A DNA stretch of 35,534 nt from positions 47,692 through 83,225 of the forward strand of contig NW_003546493.1 in the NCBI RefSeq assembly GCF_000090795.2, written 5' to 3'. Shown in pieces: positions 1 to 8,890 of the stretch. The notes under the pieces were generated by a model. That model was given only the letters and a program-made list of their open reading frames with translations, searched no databases and was not told the DNA's origin. The stretch comes from Amphimedon queenslandica (Eukaryota; Porifera; Demospongiae; Haplosclerida; Niphatidae). A program made the translations under genes and the position numbers. Every line of letters starts with the position of its first letter. Positions within the stretch are counted from its first letter, which is position 1.

Positions 1-1187
1 TATAGCTGCTATGGTGCATGCCCGCACTTCAATAACTGTTTGATTATCAGCATGAAGAGAGTCTGCTCAACACTAGCTTCCTACAGTTGCACTTGCTCTT
101 GAATACCTGCAGAAGTAGCAGCACTGCAGCACATACATGCAAGCAGCTCCAGCCCCTCCCATGCATGTAGATTGAAAGGTGTGGCATTCCATGAGTGACA
201 GCAAGAAGACCATGTGAGAAAGAAGCTTCACTTTTTCTTTACTAATCAGCAATATATGATAAACTTGCTGACAAAAAAAGTTGCTGCCTTTGTATATTTG
301 AGATAGTATAGGTACTTTAGTACCTATAACCCAGTCTCTAGCGCTGCACAAACGAGTGACCTCAACAATTTCAAGTAAGTATAACTCTTCATCAAGTAAG
401 ATTTAGAGAAATCTGTTCATAATTTTTGAAGGCCATGTTCTAATCTACTGAAAAATGCTACCAGCTATCTCTAAAGTGCCAATACAACGGAACTTGGCCC
501 AACTACTTGATTTTCTTACTTTGAAGCTTCTGTACCTAGCACTTGTATTTGAGCAACACAAAACAGTTAAGAAAGACTTTTCCACGTCAAAAAGAAAGAT
601 CTAGGAGCTTAGAACACGCTGTGCTAAAGTTATTGTTTATTAAAAACAAATTTCAGTTGTACAGAATGAATGAATGAATGAATGAATGACAGACACACAC
701 AACAACTACCTATACCTCGCGTAGGCGAGGCCAATAAACAGTTGTGTACTGACAGCGTGGCAAGTGGCAACATATGCCCACATCACTATTCAATTAACAA
801 GCTAATAATTGGCAACCCCACTAAGACTGGTTCGTCTGTTTGTTTGTCTAGGTATCTAGCTCTTTCTAAATTAAGTCACCTAATCTTCATCAACAGTGGA
901 TGTGATAAAATAACAGCTATCAAACAGGAGCTACATTGTAATTTACAGCAAATTATCAGCAAAATAAAACTGAACTGCTACCCAAAAACTTTTCCAGTAG
1001 TAAGGACTACTAAAAAAGGAGCTGTAAAGTTGACTCTCTGATCATTTTGTCATTTGTCTAATATTAAATGATAAATAGCAAGCCAACTCACTACTACATT
1101 TGTAATGGGAAAGAACGCACTATGAATTTGATTAAAAGTAGGCTTAACAACACATTCTTATGAGAATACAGAGATTATCATACTCAC
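1..1187. other. Left flank, no supported gene
   Basis: AT-rich sequence without a convincing exon. Short open frames (for example 682-1041 plus) lack homology-like patterns and splice context. A (GAAT/ATGA)n microsatellite lies near 664-690. Part of this stretch is probably intron or 3' sequence of the minus-strand death-fold gene, because its last visible exon ends in a donor at 1188 and must continue leftwards. Nothing else can be supported here. Confidence 0.5.
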
Positions 1188-1814
1188 TAATATCATCCAG
1201 TATAGTTTGTCCTACTTGCATATTAGACTTATTAGTACTTATTGTACACAATACATTAGCAAATGTATGTAAACTGTTGGGATCAGTTTGAACAACTTCT
1301 TTGACAGCAGTTAATAGAGCCTCACGTTGATTAGGAATAGAGGGACTAGCTGACACCACTCTACTAACTGCTTCTTGTGTTAACATATGTTCACCATGAA
1401 GTAACCGAGCAATAGCAACAGAATCACAAAGAGACTGAGACAGGACAATATGACGATTATTAAAAATGTTAATAAGAACATGATGCTCTATGATACAAAT
1501 GCAATGATTATATTTACATACAGTTATGGTTGACTCACTTAACTTCTCAGCTACAGCAGTTTCATTCATAGATTGCAGAGCATCTGACAGTGAGTCCAAG
1601 TTGGCTCCTCCTCTACTGTCAACATTATCAGCTCTACGGAGCCATTGGGAGATACACTCTGTCAAGCATTGATACACATCACCACGATGATTTGCTTCAA
1701 TGGCTTCCAGCGTATCCTTTACTAGTCCTAGTCTCAGTCCCAGCTCTTGCCACTTTGTTCTTTGAAAGCCACATATTTTTAATAAGTCAAGAACATTAAT
1801 CAAGTCCCCAATAT
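1188..1814 (-). CDS. Death-domain plus CARD-like protein, partial (two exons)
   Basis: Minus-strand exons 1814-1522 and 1434-1188 join in phase 0 (donor gtatgt, acceptor ctcag). The first exon reads as a death domain: LLKICGFQRTKWQELGLRLGL, then KDTLEAIE and CLTECISQWLRR, with the usual helix 1-6 pattern and conserved Trp residues. The second exon (LCDSVAIARLLHGEHMLT, then QREALLTAVKEV and FANVLCTI) has the helical spacing of a CARD: Leu-rich first helix, a Glu/Thr-led second helix, then REALL. The first exon is preceded by an acceptor (ctgatag) and the second ends in a donor (ATTA/gtgagt), so both gene ends are missing. Such domains mediate homotypic assembly in apoptosis and innate-immune signalling. 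The death-domain call is firm; the CARD call is moderate. A broken gene copy cannot be excluded. Confidence 0.75.
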
Positions 1815-2286
1815 CTATCAGTCAGAATCAAAATGTCAGATCATATAATACCACATGACTACCTAAACATGCTTGATTAGTGGCCATAATTTCATGAAAG
1901 AAGCTGCCCCAAGGCCAGGGGCCTCAGAACTGAATTACTGAACAGCACTCTTTCTTAGTCTTTACCAGTTACTTTTATTTATTGGAAAAGCGAGGGGAAA
2001 GGAGGACCCTAGATAGGCTCGGCCGGAGCAGTAAGGCTGAGCAAGCACCAGTGGCTGCACTACACGTACACGTGGAGTGGGAGGATTCACCTAATGTGAT
2101 GCGGGGCCCGCCCCGGGGCCAGGGTGATTTCACAATCACGGGGGATTTCACAATCACGTGTGATTATTTTCGCTTAGTCACGCCTGTATCCGTATTTGTT
2201 GGATTTTGTCCGTAGTCTAATCTTGATTTTGACATTTTGTTGACAGTGGTTGCTTGACAGTTTTACAAAATCACTAGCAAGAAGAT
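1815..2286 (+). promoter_or_regulatory. GC-rich 5' region of the ABLIM-like gene
   Basis: This stretch is far more GC- and CpG-rich than its surroundings, especially 1984-2160, and ends just upstream of the chosen ATG. It contains an E-box-like CACGTG near 2069, a GC palindrome-like block near 2104-2120, and two exact copies of GATTTCACAATCACG at 2126-2140 and 2144-2158 (18-bp spacing). The second copy runs on into CACGTG. This looks like a CpG-type promoter or 5' UTR. No TATA box is obvious. The regulatory role is inferred from position and composition only. Confidence 0.5.
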
Positions 2287-5200
2287 ATGAGTGAGTTGTT
2301 GGCTTTTATTGGCTGTTAACCTTGTGTTACTCATAGCTATAATATGCTTCGCTTGTGGCACAACGTGTACTGGTGAAGTCCTAAAGGTACAAGACAAGCA
2401 TTTTCACATCAACTGCTTCAAGTGTCATGGTAAAATCTTAACATAATTATACTGAACTTCATTTTTCTCTCAGAGTGTGGGTCTCTGTTAGCATCAGGTG
2501 GTTATTTCCCCAGGAACAATCACTATTACTGTTCTAAGGACTACCACAGACTCTTTGGAACTAAATGTAAAGCATGTGGGGAGTTTGTGGAAGGACGCGT
2601 CATCACTGCCCTGGGTAACTCTTATCATCCAGAGTGCTTCACATGTGATAGGTGCAGGTCAGTAATCAGTATAGGAGGAAGGGGGGAGAATGTCACAATG
2701 AATGGAGGCTTAGAAATAGTGTAGCATGAATGTATATGTGTTAATGTGTTTACAATCATTTCTTTATTTCTGTATTATCAAATATCTCCCTTGGGATTTC
2801 TCAGTATAGAGGTGTGCATACCATAACACTACATAGTTGAGTTGATAAATTGATAGTACACTGTCTAATTGATAATAATTGAAATACATGTACATAGTCT
2901 AATTGGCAATTTGGCATTTGATGAAATACATATGCATGTACATGTAGATTGTACCAGAACACAGAAAGACCCCATTTATTCCCCCCTCTCTCTCCCTCCC
3001 TCTAGTGGTGAGATAAGAAGTGGTACTGTAGTCACTTATAATGATAAAGAGGAGATTCTTTGTGAGAACTGCAGTCCTGATGTAACTCTTAATGACACTT
3101 CTACCAATGATGTCTCTTCTCCTCCTCCTTCCTCCTCCTCCTCTTCTCATTCTTCTCGTGATAATCGTGACCCCTCCACTGCCCAGACTAAACCCTCCCC
3201 TCCTCCTGTGGCTCCCTCTACTCAGAATACACTTGAATCTAGCACCAACAGCATCAGCAATCCTAAGAGGAACCTCAAAAGTAAGTTATATACTGTATAT
3301 ATAATGTGTGTATTGTGTAGTGGAATAGTATAAAGTGTCATTTGGGCCAAAAACTGAAAAAATTGATTTCCTTATCAAGAGTAAATAATACCTATTAAGT
3401 AAATAATGCCCATTAGATACTCTCTTTAGGTACCGTATAGTGGAAAATTTTCGTGGCCCAAAATTTTTGTGGATCTGTCCAAAAATCAATTTCGTGGCTT
3501 TAATTTTCATGGTTTTCTACAATTTGGCCATCTTAAACCGTATAAATCGATTTTCGTGGATTTTATTTTTGTGGGGTTTGAAAAAAATGCGAAATCCACG
3601 AAAATTTTGGGCCACGAAAATTTTCCGCTATACGGTATTAGTTACTCTTGCTTACATGCATATGTACATTGCATTTGAAACTGCTTAGAAAATACATGAT
3701 TCAATTTTCATATCATTATGTTCAAGATAAATGTTTGCTCAACATCTCCATAAATGGCTCATCCTTAATTATTATGTTTTTGGAAGTGTTTCATCATTAC
3801 AATCCCCTTTATCCCATATAATAAAAAAACATGATCCTAATTGATTTACAAATTTTCCCATTTTGACTTGCTAACGTGCTCTTGTCTCACAGATACTTTC
3901 TGTGGTTCTAATGACCAGTCATCCTTATCATCATCATCTCGCTTCGCAACTTCTGGCTCCTCCCCCAAGCCACGCCAAACGATACATGAGAATGGACCTC
4001 CTTCCTCTCCTGCTGTTGATGATGTGTTTGACTTCTCAAAGGTTCATGATTGAATAATTTAATTTACATGTACAGTACATGTATATTCTATGTGGTCAGG
4101 GTTTCCCATAAAGCGTGTTAATTAAGTGTACTAAGCATGTTGAATAGCACACTTAATGAGCTGACAAGCATTGCAACAGTGCATGGTTTTTGAGGTAACT
4201 TCAAAATTCATGAAAAATCCAGTTTTGATCGGAATCAGCTGAAACTAGATATACAACATCAGGACATGTATATGTATCAGAAAAAATTATAAAAATAGAG
4301 ATTTCTCTCCTAGCCATTTTTGATGAAATTTGGACCAAGACCATGTACTGTAGTACATGGTCTTGGACCACATTTTTCAGAGTAACTTAGAAATTCATAA
4401 AAAAATTATTTTTAATTGGAATTAGCTGAAAATAGATATACAACATCAGAACATGTATATGTATCAGGAAAAATTATAAAAATAGAGATTTCTCTCTTAG
4501 CCGTTTTTGATGAAATTTGGACCAAGACCATGTACAGTAGTACATGGTCTCGGGCCACATTTTTTGGAGTAATTTAAAAATTCATAAAAAATCTGATTTT
4601 AATTGGAATTAGCTGAAACTAGATATACAACATCAGAACATGTATATGTGTCAGAAAAAATTATAGAATTGGAGAATTCTCTCCTAGTCATTTTTGACAA
4701 GATACCATGGATCAGGTTTTGAGCACTATACCAAAATCTTGTGGGAAACCCTGTATATGGTTCTCGGTTTTTATCATGGTGACTGATCACAATCTTCCCT
4801 CTTTGTCTCTCTTATTCTCAATAGGTTCCTGATATTGATCCAGAAACAAGACCACATTTAGGAAGTGAGCTAATACATCTTCTTGTTCGTGATACATGTA
4901 CATTGATTCCTTTGATTGGATTTATTGAATTAAAATTTAATTTTAAATAAAAATATACACAAGGCCCCATGAAACACACTAACTACATATGTACATGTAC
5001 TACCAACAAGATCATTAAGAATGTTTGGCTATCACTGTACATGTCATTTACATGTAGTCCAATAGATTGAATTTCAATTCTTAATTCAATAGTTAAGGTA
5101 GATTTACAATATTATGCTAGTCCTGACGTTATGTTGACGCTGGAATAGAATCTGGTTCTATTCCAGCGGAAAGCATGCGTCAGAAGGTCAAATCGCCCAC

Positions 5201-7174
5201 ACTTTTGATTAAAAATTGACAGTACGCTGGCCTAATGTCATATTGTAAATCTGCCTTTACTCTTCTTAATATCATTCTACCTTTAGAGTGTGCCCAGTGT
5301 CATGATGTTATAAGAAGTGCTCAGTCTCTAATTGCTCTCAACAGACACTGGCATCTCTTCTGCTTCTCCTGTGCTCGTTGCAAGCGCTACCTAACCAATG
5401 AATACATGGACAAGTTAGACTATAAACACGCAAACAGACATTATTAGCATATCTGTCATTTTTTATTCCTGTTGCTCCGTAATAATTGTTTTTTTTTGTT
5501 TAGTGGTGATCAGGCATTCTGTGAGCCATGCTTCCAGGAGCTTTATGGGTTAATATGTGAGACTTGTGAGGATTACATCACAGGAACTGTACTAGAGGTA
5601 CATGTACATCAATGAATGAATGAATTCTCTTTTAATTATTTCTTTATTTAATTAATGCTGCCTCAAGCAAGTACATTCCCATAGTCTCTTCTGTTCTGAT
5701 GAGATTAATTACTCTACATGACTACCCTGCCCTTCCTTTGCCCTTCCTGTTTAATTCTCATGATACACTTTGACTTGAATATACCGTACTCCCCCTATTA
5801 ACGCACCCTCCTAATTACTGCACCTCTACAAGGCTTCCACAATAAAAACTTTCTGTTGATGGTCAAGATAATTATATTTGAGAGGTGCATTGTAATTAGA
5901 AAGTCCCTTTGTTCACAGGTGTATTGAGTACTTTGCTATGCACCTCTCTCTAAACAAGCACCTCCTGGAGCATTTCATAATTGTTCCTATCTAAACATGT
6001 ACCACCTGAGACATTTAATCATTTACCAAGAGGTGCCTTAATTAGGGCGAGTACAGTACATGTATGTACTGTGTATTTTACATGTACATGTACATGTAGC
6101 GTTACTATACTTGTAATTACATGTATTCTGATTGCTGACTGTCTTCTGTTTGTCTCTTAGGCTGGAGACTTTCACTTTCACCCAGCCTGTGCCTTTTGCT
6201 CTCACTGCAATGGAACTTTCACTGAAGGCGACGATCTCTGTATATCTAGTCAGTAAACCTCAGTAATCTTTATCAATTGCTTTGTGTGTCCATTAGGTGA
6301 AGCAGTCTGGCATTTAGATTGTGATCGTGCTAAAGGGACTGGAGTAGCTATAGCCAGTTCCCTCCCTCCTTCTGCTGTTCCTCCTCTAACACCAACCAAT
6401 CCTACTACTACTACTAATAATCGCTCCACCATATCTTCCAGTGCTAAGGAAGCCACTAATAAACCATCTTATGGAAAGACAAGCAAACCAATGTCTGAGA
6501 TTAGACCGGCCTCAGAGAATTATACCAGAAATGGTGAGAGAGAGAAAGAAATATAGAGCTAAAGGCAGAGAGAGATATACTATACATGTACTGTATATGG
6601 AGGGAGAGGGAGAGAGCAGAGTCTGAGAGAAGAGAAGGGATGTAGTATCGAGTGCTAGTATATGTTCATTGTATTTTTCATTTTTAAAAACAGTTCGGGC
6701 TCCATCATCTCGTTCTTCATCACACCTCACTCCTGACATCAATCCTCCGGTAAGAATTTATCTAGCTCAAAAAATTAATCCTCTCTCTCTCTCTCTCTCA
6801 GGTCATATTTCCTTTGAAGGACCTTCAATTGATTGGTAAAGTCTGCCTCCCTAAAGCAGTGAACCGTACCAAACTTGAGGTATGCACGTAATTTACATTG
6901 CTGGCCTGTTTGTTGGTACACCCTAACATTAATCACCATGTTGTAACACCCTAATATTAACCCACCATGTTGGTACACCCTAATACCATGTTTGTGTAGC
7001 ACAGCATTAGACCATAATCCAGACATTGTTGTCATACTTTCCTCTCCTTTATATGTACAGCAACACTTGTCAGACTCTGATTTTATTGAGGCATTTGGCA
7101 TCGACCGGACTTCGTTTTATGCAAAGCCACAGTGGAAGCAAAACGAACTGAAAAAGAAAGCAAATTTATTTTGA
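2287..7174 (+). CDS. ABLIM: Actin-binding LIM protein (ABLIM/UNC-115 family), complete
   Basis: Thirteen exons give 512 residues: 2287-2290, 2337-2429, 2474-2657, 3006-3280, 3893-4041, 4825-4864, 5287-5413, 5504-5597, 6161-6248, 6297-6533, 6694-6749, 6802-6879, 7061-7174; all phases close. Four LIM zinc-finger domains are visible. LIM1 starts at CFACGTTC and contains HINCFKCHECG. LIM2 runs from CKACGEFV through CFTCDRCR to CENC. LIM3 has CAQCHDVI, CFSCARC and CEPC. LIM4 has CETCEDYI, CAFCSHC and HLDC. Ser/Pro-rich linkers follow LIM2 and LIM4. The last 66 residues are a villin headpiece, with HLSDSDFIEAFGI and the actin-binding tail ELKKKANLF. The family links F-actin to signalling and axon or cell-shape guidance. 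The first exon contributes only ATGA, so the start is a splice-based inference. Four transposon-like insertions lie in its introns. Vertebrate ABLIMs are longer in the linker. Confidence 0.93.
3431..3637. mobile_element. MITE with long terminal inverted repeats
   Basis: A 207-bp element begins TACCGTATAGTGGAAAATTT and ends with the near-perfect inverse, finishing in TATACGGTA. The inverted repeats are about 40 bp (imperfect), followed by shorter internal inverted segments around CGTGG/CCACG. It has no coding capacity. TA-flanked termini suggest a Tc1/mariner-like or related cut-and-paste family; the superfamily is not certain. It lies in the intron between ABLIM exons 3006-3280 and 3893-4041. 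A diverged partial relative occurs near 29040-29100. Confidence 0.8.
4097..4753. mobile_element. hAT-like non-autonomous element with internal tandem repeats
   Basis: The element opens with CAGGGTTTCCCA and closes with TGGGAAACCCTG, an 11-12 bp terminal inverted repeat. The flanking octamers TATGTGGT (4089-4096) and TATATGGT (4754-4761) match at 7 of 8 positions, as expected for an 8-bp target duplication. CAGGG-type ends with 8-bp duplications are the hallmark of the hAT superfamily. The interior holds three units with a 187-bp period (anchor CATGTATATG at 4265, 4452 and 4639). Palindromes lie at 4341-4360 and 4528-4547. It sits in an ABLIM intron and has no transposase. Confidence 0.8.
5094..5259. 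mobile_element. Short MITE with central hairpin
   Basis: The ends AAGGTAGATTTACAATAT and ATATTGTAAATCTGCCTTTA are inverted repeats with one or two mismatches, flanking 166 bp. Inside, GCTGGAATAGAA and TTCTATTCCAGC (about 5140-5168) form a perfect 12-bp stem with a short loop. There is no coding capacity. It ends only 27 bp before the LIM3 exon acceptor, so it borders the polypyrimidine tract of that intron. Confidence 0.72.
5782..6058. mobile_element. MITE with TACCGTACTC ends
   Basis: The left end TACCGTACTCCCCCTATTAA and the right end (TTAATTAGGGCGAGTACAGTA, read inverted) pair over roughly 28 bp with a few mismatches. The 277-bp interior is built of several short inverted modules around GCACCTC/GAGGTGC. 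It lies in an ABLIM intron between exons 5504-5597 and 6161-6248. Non-coding and non-autonomous. The family is unassigned; TA flanks are compatible with a Tc1/mariner-type insertion. Confidence 0.65.
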
Positions 7175-7745
7175 GTATTGAAAATTGCATAACATGCTAC
7201 AGTTATAATTATTCCTCTCACACGCATTTATTCATGCATGCATGGTGCATAGTGTATAATGGTGCACTCTTAATTCAGTTTTACATGATTTTATAGCATT
7301 TTAAAATAGAGAATTATTAATGATAATAATAATAATGATTATTATGTTCATGGTATTTGAAAATTTTGAATCGGTAAACTGATAGTCTAGTCATTAATTA
7401 TTGGGTATTAAATTTCAGTGAATCAAGAATTTGTGAGATGGTATGTGTGTGTGGTCAAAAACTTCATAGAATCATGAGAGATAATCTACTAAGGATTGAT
7501 TATTTTTAGCTATCAAAAGTTTATAGTAATTCTTCTTAGTAGAATGTACATGTATGTGGTCATAGAATCATGAGAGAACTACAGGGGAGTATTTATTGCC
7601 TTTCAATTAAGTGCGAGACTTCAAAAGATTCCAGAGGCGTAGGTGCGGTCTTATCAGTCTGTGCAGATTCTATAAAAACATAGCAACACTCCGGCTTTGG
7701 AAAGAGTTCCCGTCACTTGACTCACTTTGATCAGAAAGCAGCATT
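7175..7745 (+). promoter_or_regulatory. Intergenic region and promoter of the frizzled-CRD gene
   Basis: The left part is ABLIM 3' UTR and spacer: AT-rich, with simple ATGATAATAAT repeats near 7320. The right part contains a clear TATA box, TATAAAAA at 7671-7678, 68 bp before the ATG at 7746. This is ideal for a start site near 7700. A TCF/LEF-like CTTTGATC lies at 7725-7732 in the presumptive 5' UTR. The direct repeat CATAGAATCATGAGAGA occurs near 7465 and 7561. Confidence 0.6.
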
Positions 7746-8540
7746 ATGCGTTCTTCTACAGTCCTACTGCTCGCTCTCTCTTTCACTTTGGGACAAGCAA
7801 CATTAATGCCTCCAATAGCAGACTCTTGCACTATGATGGATTATACAAAGATCCCTTTCTGCTACACTGCCGGCTACCCTACCGTTGGCTATCCTACTGC
7901 AAACGGGATAGAGACTCAGGAGCAAGCACAGATGCAACTGAATGACTTTCGAATCGTCGTACAAAGCAACTGCTCTGGAGCCAGCCTTCTCTTCCTATGC
8001 TCATACTACGCTCCTCCATGCTTTGAGCAAAATGGGCAGTTATTCAGACTCAATCCTTGCAGGGAACTCTGCGAGGCATATTATGATGGCTGCTATCAGA
8101 ACTATGTCAACAGTAATATCTCCTGGCCAGCTCACTTAAACTGCAATTTATTTCCAAACAGAAGTGATGAGGCTATTTGTTTCATTACTCAAGAAGACCC
8201 ATCATCCTTGGTATTACCTGCTGTAATACCAGGAATCAATGCTCCCATACCGACTGAGGTTCCCACATCATCTCATCCTCCTTTACAATCAACTCCTTTG
8301 CCATCAATACTCCTCTCAGTTGACCCACCAAATACCATCAGCAGCTCATTAGTAGCCCCATCAAGTAGTGGTACAATTCTGTCAACTGCCAGCTCCTCAG
8401 CAACCAGGCCCATTAGTACTCCAACTTTGATGGCATCACCATCTCCTACTTCTTTTTCTGAGTCACCGGCTCTTCATTGCTCTCCTCTACTCATTGCTGT
8501 ATTGCTAATCATCCTCTGTCTCACTTTATTGGTCGATTAA
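7746..8540 (+). CDS. Secreted/GPI-anchored frizzled cysteine-rich-domain protein
   Basis: Single-exon gene of 264 residues. Residues 1-18 are a signal peptide (basic start, LLLALSFTL core, cleavage after GQA). Residues 26-140 form a frizzled CRD with all ten cysteines in canonical order: DSC, PFC, SNC, FLC, PPC, NPC, ELC, DGC, LNC, AIC. N-glycosylation sequons occur (NCS, NIS, NRS). A Ser/Thr/Pro-rich stalk of about 90 residues follows, and the protein ends in a hydrophobic stretch (LLIAVLLIILCLTLLVD) with only one residue beyond it. That is typical of a GPI-attachment signal. It lacks the seven membrane helices of Frizzled and the netrin domain of classical sFRPs. Likely role: extracellular binding of Wnt ligand, as a decoy or co-receptor. 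A single-pass membrane form is the main alternative. Confidence 0.9.
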   Translation: MRSSTVLLLALSFTLGQATLMPPIADSCTMMDYTKIPFCYTAGYPTVGYPTANGIETQEQAQMQLNDFRIVVQSNCSGASLLFLCSYYAPPCFEQNGQLFRLNPCRELCEAYYDGCYQNYVNSNISWPAHLNCNLFPNRSDEAICFITQEDPSSLVLPAVIPGINAPIPTEVPTSSHPPLQSTPLPSILLSVDPPNTISSSLVAPSSSGTILSTASSSATRPISTPTLMASPSPTSFSESPALHCSPLLIAVLLIILCLTLLVD

Positions 8541-8890
8541 ATAATATGAACGTGACATATATTTATTACTAATTTTATTTGTGTATTGCTTTGATTTGGT
8601 TATTGTTATTAGATCCATAAAATTGTTTTGAAGTCAGTCTCTTTATTGTGGCAATTACAGCCTTCATATTAGAGAACATTGTTATCATAGTTATTGACCA
8701 CAAGCATGACAAACCTCCACAGCCCATAAATGATTCAAAATCATAAAATTCTAATCCACTTAAAAAACATTCTTTAAAATAAAGTATATATATATATATA
8801 CATACATACATAAACATGCATACATACAATAGGGAAACTGTAATTAAAAAGTGCATTTTAATTCACACACATCAATAATAAAATAATTTT
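8541..8890. other. Convergent intergenic region
   Basis: About 350 bp between the stops of the plus-strand frizzled-CRD gene and the minus-strand scaffold gene, which must hold both 3' UTRs. It includes a TTTATT (minus-strand AATAAA) near 8640 and a (TA)n/(CATA)n microsatellite at about 8785-8826. No coding exon is supported. Confidence 0.55.

Noticed and set aside
682..1041. 119-residue plus-strand open frame in the left flank
   Set aside because: No domain pattern, starts inside a GAAT microsatellite, no coding bias apparent.
2869..3333. 154-residue frame as an independent gene
   Set aside because: Only 3006-3280 is real; it is the ABLIM exon completing LIM2, and the ends run into introns.
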